Source of the DNA: Lachnospiraceae bacterium
GTDB lineage: Bacteria; Bacillota; Clostridia; Lachnospirales; Lachnospiraceae
DNA length: 45,798 bases
Assembly: GCA_022797995.1 (NCBI GenBank)
Contig: JAAWLQ010000002.1
Coordinates: forward strand, 1-45,798
Direction: 5' to 3'
The position numbers were made by a program, and so were the translations under genes. The notes beneath the pieces are model-generated. The model ran no database searches and was not told the origin of the DNA. It worked only from the letters and a program-made list of their open reading frames with translations. The first letter of the stretch is position 1, and every line of letters begins with the position of its first letter. Of this stretch, positions 9,691-17,235 are shown in pieces.

Positions 9691-9955
9691 AAAATACAAT
9701 TTGCACGTAACAGTTCAGCTTTTCCTGCTATGCAATTTCGCGAGACATTTACATATTTCAGGACATATTTCAAGCTGAAAAATCTTTTGTCTTATTACTT
9801 CACTTTATAAATATTATGTGTTACAATATCCGCAAAGACCAGAGTCGGGTGACTCCTGTTTCCGGGAGTCCGGGCTTCTGTCCGGGGAAATGCATACAGG
9901 ACAGGAGCAATGTTTAAACGAAAGCAACGGCTGTGAAGACCATAAGGAGTGTAAA
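9691..9955 (+). promoter_or_regulatory. hprK upstream region with leader hairpin
   Basis: This AT-rich stretch separates the uvrC terminator from hprK. TACAAT-like and TATTAT-like boxes occur around 9810-9835, but none has a well-placed -35 box, so no promoter is fixed. The leader has a small hairpin GACTCC/GGAGTC at 9851-9870 followed by a CCGG-bounded second one. AAGGAG at 9944 serves the hprK ATG. The ORF-track extension upstream of 9956 runs through this hairpin and is unlikely to be translated. Confidence 0.45.
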
Positions 9956-10900
9956 ATGGAAAGTGTCAGACTGACCCGTTTAATTGAGAAGATGAAGCTG
10001 GAGAACCTTACGCCGGAGATTGATGTGACGGATATCCGCATCACGCAGCCGGATATCAACCGTCCTGCCCTGCAGCTGACAGGATATTTTGAGCATTTCG
10101 ACGCCACCAGACTTCAGATTGTGGGATTCGTGGAATATACTTATATGGAAGGTCTGTCCGACGAGAGAAAACGGGAAGTCTATGACGAATTCATGAGCTA
10201 TGATGTGGTGGCGGTGGTGTTCTGCCGGGAGCTGAAGCCGGACCCCATTTTCATGGCGGCGGCTCTGGCCCACAGGATTCCGCTTCTCTCCACCAGCAAA
10301 TCCACGTCCGCTTTCATGGCCGAGGCCATCAGGTGGCTGAACGTGAAGCTTGCCCCCTGCATCTCCGTACATGGCGTGCTGGTGGATGTATACGGCGAGG
10401 GGGTGCTGATTACGGGCGAGAGCGGTATCGGGAAGTCCGAAGCCGCGCTGGAACTGATACGCCGGGGGCATCGTCTTGTGACGGACGATGTGGTGGAGAT
10501 CAGAAAGGTCAGCGACGACACGCTGGTAGGTTCGGCGCCCGATATGCTGAAGCACCTGATTGAGCTCCGGGGAATCGGCGTGGTGGATGTGAAGGCGCTG
10601 TTCGGTACCTCTTCCGTTATGGATACACAGAATATCGACCTTGTAATCCGGCTGGAGGACTGGGACAGAGATAAAGAGTACGACAGACTGGGACTGGAAG
10701 AGAATTATACGGAGTATATGGGAAATAAAATTGTCTGCTACAATATTCCCATTCGACCGGGCAGGAACCTGGCGGTGATCTGCGAGTCTGCGGCCGTAAA
10801 TCACAGACAGAAGAAAATGGGATATAACGCGGCCCAGGAGCTCTATACCCGTGTGCAGAATTCCTTCGCCAGAAAACGTGAAGAAGAATGGGGAGATTGA
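9956..10900 (+). CDS. hprK: HPr kinase/phosphorylase
   Basis: HprK phosphorylates Ser46 of HPr (and Crh) when glycolytic intermediates are high and reverses this when phosphate is high, driving CcpA-dependent catabolite repression. The 314-residue protein has the N-terminal domain, then the catalytic domain with the conserved histidine in SVHGVLVDVYG, Walker A GESGIGKSE (about 154-162), DDVVEIRKV, and the family signature LIELRGIGVVDVKALFG. The start at 9956 has AAGGAG at good spacing. A Crh-like HPr with an intact Ser46 lies 4 kb downstream in the same direction, a likely substrate. Identification is firm. Confidence 0.97.
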   Translation: MESVRLTRLIEKMKLENLTPEIDVTDIRITQPDINRPALQLTGYFEHFDATRLQIVGFVEYTYMEGLSDERKREVYDEFMSYDVVAVVFCRELKPDPIFMAAALAHRIPLLSTSKSTSAFMAEAIRWLNVKLAPCISVHGVLVDVYGEGVLITGESGIGKSEAALELIRRGHRLVTDDVVEIRKVSDDTLVGSAPDMLKHLIELRGIGVVDVKALFGTSSVMDTQNIDLVIRLEDWDRDKEYDRLGLEENYTEYMGNKIVCYNIPIRPGRNLAVICESAAVNHRQKKMGYNAAQELYTRVQNSFARKREEEWGD

Positions 10901-10916
10901 ACTAAATTAAAAATGA

Positions 10917-11061
10917 GGGAAGGCACTGCTGGTACTCTCGCGGAACTAAAATAAGGAAAAAACAGCGAGAGTACCAGCAGTGCCCGGAGAATTTACGGAC
11001 GAGAAGCGGCCGGGAATTCTCCGAAGGGGAAGGCACTGCTGGTACTCTCGCGGAACTAAAA
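10917..11061 (+). repeat. structured intergenic element A, upstream of glk
   Basis: The 35-base sequence beginning GGGAAGGCACTGCTGG and ending GCGGAACTAAAA occurs identically at 10917-10951 and 11027-11061. Between them, GCGAGAGTACCAGCAGTGCC at 10965-10984 is the exact reverse complement of 20 bases of each copy, so it can pair with either the upstream or the downstream copy, not both. A second hairpin, CGGAGAATT/AATTCTCCG (10985-10993 with 11015-11023), has CGGACGAGAAG in its loop. The downstream copy ends just before the glk ribosome binding site. Element B at 14770 has the same plan with other stem sequences. Confidence 0.75.
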
Positions 11062-11078
11062 ATAAGGAGAAAAAACAG

Positions 11079-12017
11079 ATGAGCAAATATGCATTTGGGG
11101 TTGACGTAGGCGGAACATCGGTAAAAATGGGCTTATTTGACGATGCAGGCACACTTCTGGAGAAATGGGAGATTCCCACCAGAAAAGAGAACAAAGGAGC
11201 CGCCGTTTTGCCGGATGTGGCTCAGAGTCTGAAGGGTAAGATGGCAGAAAAAGGAATCCGGGAAGAGGACCTGGTGGGAATTGGCGTGGGAGCACCGGGG
11301 CCTGTGGATGATGACGGCACACTGGTGAACGGCGCCGTCAATATCGGATGGGAGCCGTTTAACATACCGGAGACGATGCGCGCATATATTAATGTACCGG
11401 TAAAGGCGGCCAATGATGCCAATGCGGCGGCATACGGAGAGATGTGGCAGGGCGGCGGCAAGGGATTCAACAGCATTGTGGCAGTGACTCTTGGAACAGG
11501 AGTCGGCGGCGGAATCATCATAAACGGAGAGCTTCTGGCCGGCGCCACGGGAGCAGGGGGTGAAATCGGACATATGCATATGGTGGACGACGAGACGGAA
11601 AGCTGCGGCTGCGGGAACAAAGGCTGCATGGAGCAGTACGCTTCGGCCACGGGAATTGCGCGCCTGGCTCGCAGAAGGCTGGAAAAGGACGATGAGCCCA
11701 GTGTCCTGAGAGAAGGAAAAGTGTCGGCCAAGACGGTTTTTGACGGGGTGAAGGCCGGAGACAAGGTGGCTATTGAAGTGGCACAGGAGTTCGGAGAGTA
11801 TCTGGGAAAAGGTCTGGCGATGATTGCGTCCGTGCTGAATCCGGAGGCGTTCATCATCAGCGGAGGCGTGTCCAAAGCCGGGGAAATTCTGTTTTCCTTT
11901 ATTGAGCCACCTTTCCACAAGTATGTTTTCAGCCACTGCGGAAATGCAAAGTTCGTTCTGGCTACTCTGGGGAACGATGCGGGCATTTACGGTGCCGCAG
12001 GGCTGGTTTTGCGGTAG
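11079..12017 (+). CDS. glk: ROK family glucokinase
   Basis: This enzyme should phosphorylate glucose to glucose-6-phosphate with ATP in the cytoplasm. The 312 residues open with the phosphate-binding GVDVGGTSVKMGLF, followed by the catalytic region with DANAAAYGE, the VTLGTGVGGGIIING loop, and the ROK zinc site in which a His in GEIGHMHM precedes CGCGNKGCMEQYAS. The ATG at 11079 has AAGGAG 11 bases upstream; the ORF-track start at 10980 would begin inside the repeat element. Lying between hprK and murB, it links sugar entry, catabolite control and wall precursor synthesis. Substrate preference for glucose is inferred from the family and neighbours. Confidence 0.92.
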   Translation: MSKYAFGVDVGGTSVKMGLFDDAGTLLEKWEIPTRKENKGAAVLPDVAQSLKGKMAEKGIREEDLVGIGVGAPGPVDDDGTLVNGAVNIGWEPFNIPETMRAYINVPVKAANDANAAAYGEMWQGGGKGFNSIVAVTLGTGVGGGIIINGELLAGATGAGGEIGHMHMVDDETESCGCGNKGCMEQYASATGIARLARRRLEKDDEPSVLREGKVSAKTVFDGVKAGDKVAIEVAQEFGEYLGKGLAMIASVLNPEAFIISGGVSKAGEILFSFIEPPFHKYVFSHCGNAKFVLATLGNDAGIYGAAGLVLR

Positions 12018-12076
12018 AATATCTGTACGCCCCGGAATCTGAAAAGTGAAGTAAATTAAAAAGGGAAGTCTGTTAA

Positions 12077-12994
12077 ATGATTAGCAAAGCAGTGATTGAA
12101 GCGATACAGAGATTTGTACCTTATGAGAATATTCGCCTGCAGGAACCCATGGCGGATCACACTACCTTTCGGATAGGGGGACCGGCTGACTGTTTTGTGC
12201 AGCTGGAAAATGAACAGCAGTTGAAGAAGCTGCAAAAATACCTTGGGCTTGCAGGCGTACCGTTTTTTGTGACGGGAAACGGCAGCAATCTGCTGGTCAG
12301 TGACGCCGGATACCAGGGAGTAATTCTGCAGATTGGTTCCGGAATGAGCGATATCAGGGTGGAAGGATGCCGTGTGGTGGCGAAAGCGGGAGCCTCTCTG
12401 GCGCAGACGGCCCGCAAAGCGCTGGAATACGGACTTACAGGCCTGGAATTTGCTTCCGGAATCCCGGGTACGGTGGGCGGCGGCGTGGTGATGAACGCCG
12501 GAGCCTATGGCGGAGAAATGTGCCAGGTGGTGACACAGGTGACTGTGGTGAATCAGGACGGAGAAACCATGGAGCTGGACAATGAGACCATGGAATTCGG
12601 ATATCGGACCAGCGTGATCAGGCACAGCACATTTATTGTCACAGAGGTGGTATTCAGTCTGGAACATGGAGACAGAGATGTCATCCGGGCCAGAATGGAA
12701 GAGCTGGCTGAGCGGCGCAGGGAAAAGCAGCCTCTGGAATATCCCAGTGCGGGCAGCACATTCAAGCGCCCGGAGGGACATTTTGCAGGTAAGCTGATTA
12801 TGGAAGCAGGTTTCCGGGGATTCCAGATCGGCGGCGCAAGAGTGTCCGACAAGCACTGTGGTTTCATTATCAATACCGGAAATGCAACTGCCAGGGACGT
12901 ACTGGACGTCATTGCCAGAGTTCAGGCAGGTGTGAAGGATAAATTCCATGTGGACCTTGAGACGGAAATCGTTTGTTTGGGGAGTCTGAGATAG
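12077..12994 (+). CDS. murB: UDP-N-acetylenolpyruvoylglucosamine reductase
   Basis: MurB reduces UDP-GlcNAc-enolpyruvate to UDP-MurNAc with NADPH and FAD, the second committed step of peptidoglycan synthesis. The 305-residue protein shows the FAD-binding elements TTFRIGGPAD, GNGSNLLVSDAGYQG and GIPGTVGGGVVMNAGAYGGEM, the catalytic serine in YPSAGSTFKRPEG and the C-terminal substrate-binding part. The absence of the extra loop of type I MurB fits a Gram-positive type II enzyme. The start ATG has GGGAAG upstream. rapZ starts six bases after the stop, so murB, rapZ and whiA probably form one operon. Confidence 0.96.
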   Translation: MISKAVIEAIQRFVPYENIRLQEPMADHTTFRIGGPADCFVQLENEQQLKKLQKYLGLAGVPFFVTGNGSNLLVSDAGYQGVILQIGSGMSDIRVEGCRVVAKAGASLAQTARKALEYGLTGLEFASGIPGTVGGGVVMNAGAYGGEMCQVVTQVTVVNQDGETMELDNETMEFGYRTSVIRHSTFIVTEVVFSLEHGDRDVIRARMEELAERRREKQPLEYPSAGSTFKRPEGHFAGKLIMEAGFRGFQIGGARVSDKHCGFIINTGNATARDVLDVIARVQAGVKDKFHVDLETEIVCLGSLR

Positions 12995-13000
12995 AAGAAC

Positions 13001-13867
13001 ATGAGATTTGTAGTGGTGACGGGAATGAGCGGGGGCGGTAAGAGCACCGCCCTGAAAATGTTGGAGGATGCGGGATTTTACTGTGTGGACAACCTGCCGG
13101 TTTCACTGGTTGAGAAATTTGTGGAGCTGGTGTCCATGCCAGGAAGCGAGGTGAGTAAGGTTGCTTTGGGGCTGGATGTGAGATCCGATCAGTCCTTTGA
13201 AGACGCCACGAAGATTCTGGAGAGACTGAGATCCACCGGTTACGCTCTTGAAATCCTTTTTATGGATGCGGATGAGAATGTCCTTATAAAGCGCTATAAG
13301 GAGACAAGACGTGTGCATCCGCTGGCTTTGGAGGGCAGAGTGGAGGATGGCGTCAGGGCAGAGCGACGGGTACTTGAGAATATCCGGAAAAATGCCGATT
13401 ATGTCATTGACACTACGGATCTGCTCACCAGGGAGCTGAAGGAGGAGCTGGATCGCATTTTTGTGGAAAATGCGGAGTATAACAGCCTGATGGTGACTAT
13501 ACTGTCCTTTGGCTTCAAGCATGGGATCCCGTCGGATGCAGACCTGGTGCTGGATGTACGTTTTCTGCCGAATCCTTTTTATATAGAGGACCTGAAGCAT
13601 AAAACAGGACTTGACAGAGAAGTGCAGGATTATGTGATGGGGTTTCCGGAGGCTGTGGAATTTATGGAAAAGCTTACGGACATGATACAGTTTCTGGTCC
13701 CGAACTATGTGAAAGAGGGAAAATATCGTCTGGTCATTGCCATCGGATGTACCGGGGGCAAGCACAGAAGCGTCACACTTGCCGGGGAACTGTATAAAAG
13801 GATGAAGGACAAGGGAAAGTATGGAATAAAGCTGCATCATCGGGACGTGAATAAACAGGGTAAATAA
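13001..13867 (+). CDS. rapZ: RapZ/YvcJ family nucleotide-binding protein
   Basis: The 288-residue protein has an N-terminal P-loop GMSGGGKSTALKMLED and the conserved C-terminal domain with IAIGCTGGKHRSVTLA, the arrangement of RapZ. In E. coli RapZ guides RNase E to the GlmZ sRNA and so controls glucosamine-6-phosphate synthesis; the Bacillus homolog YvcJ binds and hydrolyses nucleotides and is linked to competence. Which role applies here cannot be told from sequence. It sits six bases after murB and one base before whiA. The yvcK gene usually found between yvcJ and whiA in Bacillus is missing. Confidence 0.94.
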   Translation: MRFVVVTGMSGGGKSTALKMLEDAGFYCVDNLPVSLVEKFVELVSMPGSEVSKVALGLDVRSDQSFEDATKILERLRSTGYALEILFMDADENVLIKRYKETRRVHPLALEGRVEDGVRAERRVLENIRKNADYVIDTTDLLTRELKEELDRIFVENAEYNSLMVTILSFGFKHGIPSDADLVLDVRFLPNPFYIEDLKHKTGLDREVQDYVMGFPEAVEFMEKLTDMIQFLVPNYVKEGKYRLVIAIGCTGGKHRSVTLAGELYKRMKDKGKYGIKLHHRDVNKQGK

Positions 13868-13868
13868 T

Positions 13869-14753
13869 GTGGGAAAATATAAATCATTCTCCAGCCAGGT
13901 AAAAGAAGAGCTGGCGAAACGAATCAGCCCGGCGAGACATTGCCAGATAGCGGAACTGGCGGCAATTATGAACTTCTGCGGACAGTATGGACGGGACGCC
14001 GGGGGCGGTTATACCATCGGTTTTCAGACAGAAAATGAAGCTGTTGTCAGAAAAGGCTTTACATTATTGAAAAAAACGTATAATATAGATACGGATATTG
14101 CATTAAATGAAGTGGAAATGCAGGGTATATTACAGAAAATCGGAAGCCTGAACAAGCCGGTCAGCGCTCTCCTGCTCAAAAATTCCTGTTGTCAGCGGGC
14201 TTTTCTGCGGGGAGCTTTTTTGAGTGTCGGTTCCATGAGCGATCCTGCGAAGAGCTACCATCTGGAATTTGACTGCTGTGATGCGGATAAGGCGGAACAG
14301 CTGCGGGAGCTGATGAAAGGCTTTGAAATCGAATCAAAGATTATATTACGTAAGAAATACTATGTGGTTTATCTGAAAGAAGGTTCCGGTATTGTGGACT
14401 TACTGAATGTATGCGAGGCTCCGGTGTCACTGATGAACGTGGAGAATCTCCGTATCCTGAAGGAAATGCGGAACTCTGTGAACAGACGGGTAAACTGTGA
14501 GACAGCCAATATTGCGAGAACTGTCAGTGCGGCAGCCAGACAGGTGGAAGACATCCAATACCTTCAGCTGCATTATGGTTTTCAGAATCTGCCGGATAAT
14601 CTTCGTGAAATGGCGGAAATACGCCTGGAGAATCCGGATACGCCCTTGAAGGAGCTGGGCGAATTTTTCCAGCCGCCCCTGGGGAAATCGGGCGTAAACC
14701 ACAGACTGCGTAAACTCAGTGAACTGGCCGATACTATAAGGGAGAGGAACTAA
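13869..14753 (+). CDS. whiA: WhiA family DNA-binding protein
   Basis: WhiA proteins join a LAGLIDADG-homing-endonuclease-like domain that has lost nuclease activity to a C-terminal helix-turn-helix. They govern sporulation septation in Streptomyces and affect division and chromosome segregation in Bacillus. The 294 residues begin with KSFSSQVKEELAKR, contain FLRGAFLSVGSMSDPAKSYHLEF in the homing-endonuclease-like part, and end with the HTH region LKELGEFFQPPLGKSGVNHRLRKL. The start is GTG at 13869, one base beyond the rapZ stop, indicating translational coupling; an ATG two bases earlier is out of frame. Confidence 0.95.
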   Translation: MGKYKSFSSQVKEELAKRISPARHCQIAELAAIMNFCGQYGRDAGGGYTIGFQTENEAVVRKGFTLLKKTYNIDTDIALNEVEMQGILQKIGSLNKPVSALLLKNSCCQRAFLRGAFLSVGSMSDPAKSYHLEFDCCDADKAEQLRELMKGFEIESKIILRKKYYVVYLKEGSGIVDLLNVCEAPVSLMNVENLRILKEMRNSVNRRVNCETANIARTVSAAARQVEDIQYLQLHYGFQNLPDNLREMAEIRLENPDTPLKELGEFFQPPLGKSGVNHRLRKLSELADTIRERN

Positions 14754-14769
14754 CAACAGCAGGGGGACT

Positions 14770-14881
14770 GCGGAACTAAAAACAGTAATCGTCCAAACGA
14801 CGCCCGGAACAGTCTATGGCCGTATTTCGGACAGAAGCTGTTCCGCAGGAAGGTGGCGAAGGGACGATTGCGGAACTAAAA
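14770..14881 (+). repeat. structured intergenic element B, upstream of the Crh-like gene
   Basis: GCGGAACTAAAA occurs at 14770-14781 and again at 14870-14881, directly before the ribosome binding site of the HPr-like gene. Between them AATCGTCC (14787-14794) pairs with GGACGATT (14862-14869) and encloses a hairpin CGGAACAG/CTGTTCCG (14805-14812 with 14838-14845) whose loop carries CGGACAGAAG. The order of parts equals element A (10917-11061) though the stem sequences differ. GTTCCGC at 14840-14846 could also pair with the GCGGAAC of either flanking motif, giving an alternative fold. Confidence 0.7.
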
Positions 14882-14895
14882 TGGAGGAATTAGTA

Positions 14896-15156
14896 ATGAA
14901 AAAGAAAAGTATCCATATCAGCCTGGAAGATGAGCAGATGGCGAGACATATCGCTTTGCTGGTGCAGAAAGCCAGTAAGTTTGAGAGTGCCATTTATATT
15001 CAGTCCGGCGATAAGAAAGTGAATGCCAAGAGTATTATGGGCATGATGACTCTGGGAATTGATATCAGCGAAGAGCTGGAGGTTTCCGCCGACGGTTCTG
15101 ACGAAGAGGCTGCACTGGAAGGCATTACCTGTTTTCTGACCGGGATGGATAAGTAA
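14896..15156 (+). CDS. Crh-like HPr family protein lacking His15
   Basis: The 86-residue protein aligns end to end with HPr. In normal HPr numbering the PTS phosphorylation site His15 is Met (sequence EQMARH), Pro18 is His, Arg17 is kept, and the regulatory Ser46 is intact in AKSIMGMM. It therefore cannot pass phosphate to sugar permeases but could still be phosphorylated by HprK. That is the design of Bacillus Crh, a CcpA co-effector whose His15 is Gln and whose gene also lies next to whiA (yvcL). The ATG at 14896 has GGAGG seven bases upstream; the 14881 start would begin inside that site. Calling it a functional Crh is inference. Confidence 0.85.
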   Translation: MKKKSIHISLEDEQMARHIALLVQKASKFESAIYIQSGDKKVNAKSIMGMMTLGIDISEELEVSADGSDEEAALEGITCFLTGMDK

Positions 15157-15165
15157 GACAGGACT

Positions 15166-16077
15166 ATGAACAGGAAGCTGCTTTTTGTATACAATCCGAA
15201 GGCCGGCAAGGCGCTGATTAAAAATAAGCTGGCTGAAATTTTAAATATTTTTGCAAAGGCAGGGTATGAAATTACCGTAGTACCCACACAGAAGCACGAC
15301 GATGCCAGAGCGGCGGTGGCGGAACGGCGGGACGAGTATGGGCTTGTAGTATGCAGCGGCGGCGACGGCACGCTGGACGAAGTGGTGACGGGAATGATTC
15401 AAAGCGGTTTCCGCACACCGATCGGCTATATCCCTGCGGGCAGCACCAATGATTTCGGGGGGAGCCTTGCCCTGCCGAAAAATATGATTCGCGCTGCGGA
15501 GGTTATAGTCGACGGAGTGGATTTTTCCTGTGATGTGGGCCGATTTAGATACGATGAGGTAGAAGACGTATTCGTCTATATAGCTGCTTTTGGCTTGTTT
15601 ACGGATGTGTCTTATGAGACTGATCAGGATATGAAAAATGTGTTGGGCCATATGGCATATCTGCTGGAGGGAATGAAGCGGCTGCCGGGGATTCGTTCTT
15701 TTCACCTGAAGGTAAGCTGGGAGGGAAATGAGATAGAGGATGATTTCATCTTTGGAATGATTACCAATTCCCTTTCGGTGGGGGGATTCAAGAACATCAC
15801 AGGGAAAAATGTGAAGCTGGATGACGGTGTGTTTGAGGTTACTCTGATCAGACACCCAAGGAATCCCATTGAGTTAAATAATATCATGTTGTCTCTGCTG
15901 AACCGGGACATTGACACGGATGCGATGTACTGTTTTCGTACCGCAGAACTGACATTAGAGTCGGAGGAACCGGTAGCCTGGACGCTGGATGGCGAAAATG
16001 GCGGCAGTCACACAAAAGTGACCATCCGCAACGAGCATAAAGGCATGGATATAAGGGTAAAGGGAGACAGAATATAA
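15166..16077 (+). CDS. diacylglycerol kinase family lipid kinase
   Basis: This 303-residue soluble enzyme belongs to the DagK/YegS/BmrU family. It carries YNPKAGK near the N-terminus, the nucleotide-binding CSGGDGTLDEVVTG, and GYIPAGSTNDFGGSL, followed by the beta-rich C-terminal domain with LDDGVFEVTLIR. Members phosphorylate diacylglycerol or related lipids, recycling diacylglycerol released during lipoteichoic-acid or membrane-oligosaccharide synthesis, or making signalling lipids. The exact lipid cannot be read from sequence. It begins nine bases after the Crh-like gene, so the two are likely co-transcribed. Confidence 0.92.
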   Translation: MNRKLLFVYNPKAGKALIKNKLAEILNIFAKAGYEITVVPTQKHDDARAAVAERRDEYGLVVCSGGDGTLDEVVTGMIQSGFRTPIGYIPAGSTNDFGGSLALPKNMIRAAEVIVDGVDFSCDVGRFRYDEVEDVFVYIAAFGLFTDVSYETDQDMKNVLGHMAYLLEGMKRLPGIRSFHLKVSWEGNEIEDDFIFGMITNSLSVGGFKNITGKNVKLDDGVFEVTLIRHPRNPIELNNIMLSLLNRDIDTDAMYCFRTAELTLESEEPVAWTLDGENGGSHTKVTIRNEHKGMDIRVKGDRI

Positions 16078-16095
16078 ATTATCAGGTTATTCATT

Positions 16096-16124
16096 GCGCT
16101 ATTGCGGGTAACCCGCGGTAGCGC
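16096..16124 (+). promoter_or_regulatory. hairpin in the fba leader
   Basis: GCGCTATTGCGGG and CCCGCGGTAGCGC form a 13-bp stem with two G-U wobbles and a TAA loop, 28 bases before the fba ATG. No T-run follows, so it is more likely an mRNA-stabilising or regulatory leader structure than a terminator. Confidence 0.6.
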
Positions 16125-16152
16125 TAAATATAAAAAATGGAGGTATAAGAAA

Positions 16153-17016
16153 ATGTTAGTATCTGCAACAGAAATGTTGAAAAAGGCGAAAGCAGGCCAT
16201 TATGCAGTGGGACAGTTTAATATCAACAATCTGGAGTGGACAAAGTCCATCCTGCTGACGGCTAAGGAGTGCAAGTCTCCTGTTATTCTCGGCGTATCCG
16301 AGGGAGCAGGAAAGTACATGGGCGGCTATGATGTGGTTGTAGGCATGGTGAACGGCCTGTTGAAGGACCTGGATATCGATGTGCCGGTAGCGCTTCATCT
16401 GGACCATGGTTCCTATGAGCACTGCTATAAGTGCATCGAGGCAGGCTTCTCATCCGTTATGTTCGACGGTTCTCACTATCCCATCGATGAGAACGTGGCG
16501 AAGACCACTGAGCTGGTTGCCGCGGCTCACGGCAAGGGAATTTCCATCGAGGCCGAAGTTGGCTCCATCGGCGGCGAGGAAGACGGCGTAATCGGCATGG
16601 GCGAATGTGCGGATCCCAAGGAGTGCAAGGCCATCGCTGATCTGGGCGTGGATTTCCTGGCGGCAGGTATCGGCAATATTCATGGAAAATATCCTGCGAA
16701 CTGGAAGGGACTGAGCTTCGAGACTCTGGATGCGGTACAGCAGCTGACCGGTGAGATGCCTCTGGTGCTTCACGGCGGGACAGGCATCCCTGCGGATATG
16801 ATCAAGAAAGCTATCAGCCTGGGCGTTGCGAAGATCAATGTAAATACCGAGTGCCAGCTTGCTTTTGCGGCGGCAACCCGTAAATATATCGAGGCAGGCA
16901 AGGATCTGGAAGGCAAGGGATTTGATCCCCGTAAGCTTCTGGCACCGGGCGTAGAAGCCATCAAGGCTACTGTGAAGGAGAAAATGGAGCTGTTCGGCTC
17001 TGTGGGAAAAGCATAA
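16153..17016 (+). CDS. fba: class II fructose-1,6-bisphosphate aldolase
   Basis: The enzyme splits fructose-1,6-bisphosphate into dihydroxyacetone phosphate and glyceraldehyde-3-phosphate using zinc. The 287-residue product shows the catalytic Asp and zinc His in VALHLDHGS, a second zinc site in GIGNIHGKYP, a third in LVLHGGTGIP, and phosphate-binding GVAKINVNTECQ. The ATG at 16153 with GGAGG nine bases upstream gives the standard N-terminus (MLVSATEMLKKAK), so the longer ORF-track start is rejected. Downstream there is no classical terminator, only two tandem hairpin units. Tagatose-bisphosphate aldolase is an alternative within the superfamily, but the sequence fits Fba. Confidence 0.95.
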   Translation: MLVSATEMLKKAKAGHYAVGQFNINNLEWTKSILLTAKECKSPVILGVSEGAGKYMGGYDVVVGMVNGLLKDLDIDVPVALHLDHGSYEHCYKCIEAGFSSVMFDGSHYPIDENVAKTTELVAAAHGKGISIEAEVGSIGGEEDGVIGMGECADPKECKAIADLGVDFLAAGIGNIHGKYPANWKGLSFETLDAVQQLTGEMPLVLHGGTGIPADMIKKAISLGVAKINVNTECQLAFAAATRKYIEAGKDLEGKGFDPRKLLAPGVEAIKATVKEKMELFGSVGKA

Positions 17017-17041
17017 GGTAAACAGAAAAGGAGGCTGCCGG

Positions 17042-17217
17042 GTTCATAATTTGTTTACAAATCATTCAATGAATCTTCGAATTATGATCATGATTTATCC
17101 ATTTCTGCTGTTTATACTATAAACATAAACAACAGAGGCAGCCACAGTTTACTAAATAACTTTTTCATAATAATTGCCAGGGGACCCGGTCTCCTGGCAT
17201 CCTCCCTTTTCCGGGGT
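17042..17217 (+). ncRNA. putative small RNA unit, tandem copy 1
   Basis: No ORF of note lies in the ~490 bases between fba and the AraC gene; instead there are two tandem related units. Copy 1 begins with a 28-base block (GTTCATAATTTGTTTACAAA...) containing TTTGT-TT-ACAAA, has a -10-like TATACT at 17113-17118, then AGCCACAGTTTACTAAATAAC and a hairpin TGCCAGGGGAC/GTCTCCTGGCA (17175-17199), ending in TCCTCCCTTTT. CCTCCC is complementary to Shine-Dalgarno sequences. In this copy CCTCCCTTTT can also pair with AAAAGGGAGG just downstream. A promoter-RNA-terminator unit is inferred; no known RNA family was recognised. Confidence 0.6.
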
Positions 17218-17235
17218 AAAAGGGAGGAATCGGTT

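Noticed and set aside
13867-13869. ATG at 13867 as the whiA start
   Set aside because: It is out of frame with WhiA; the GTG at 13869 gives the conserved N-terminus.
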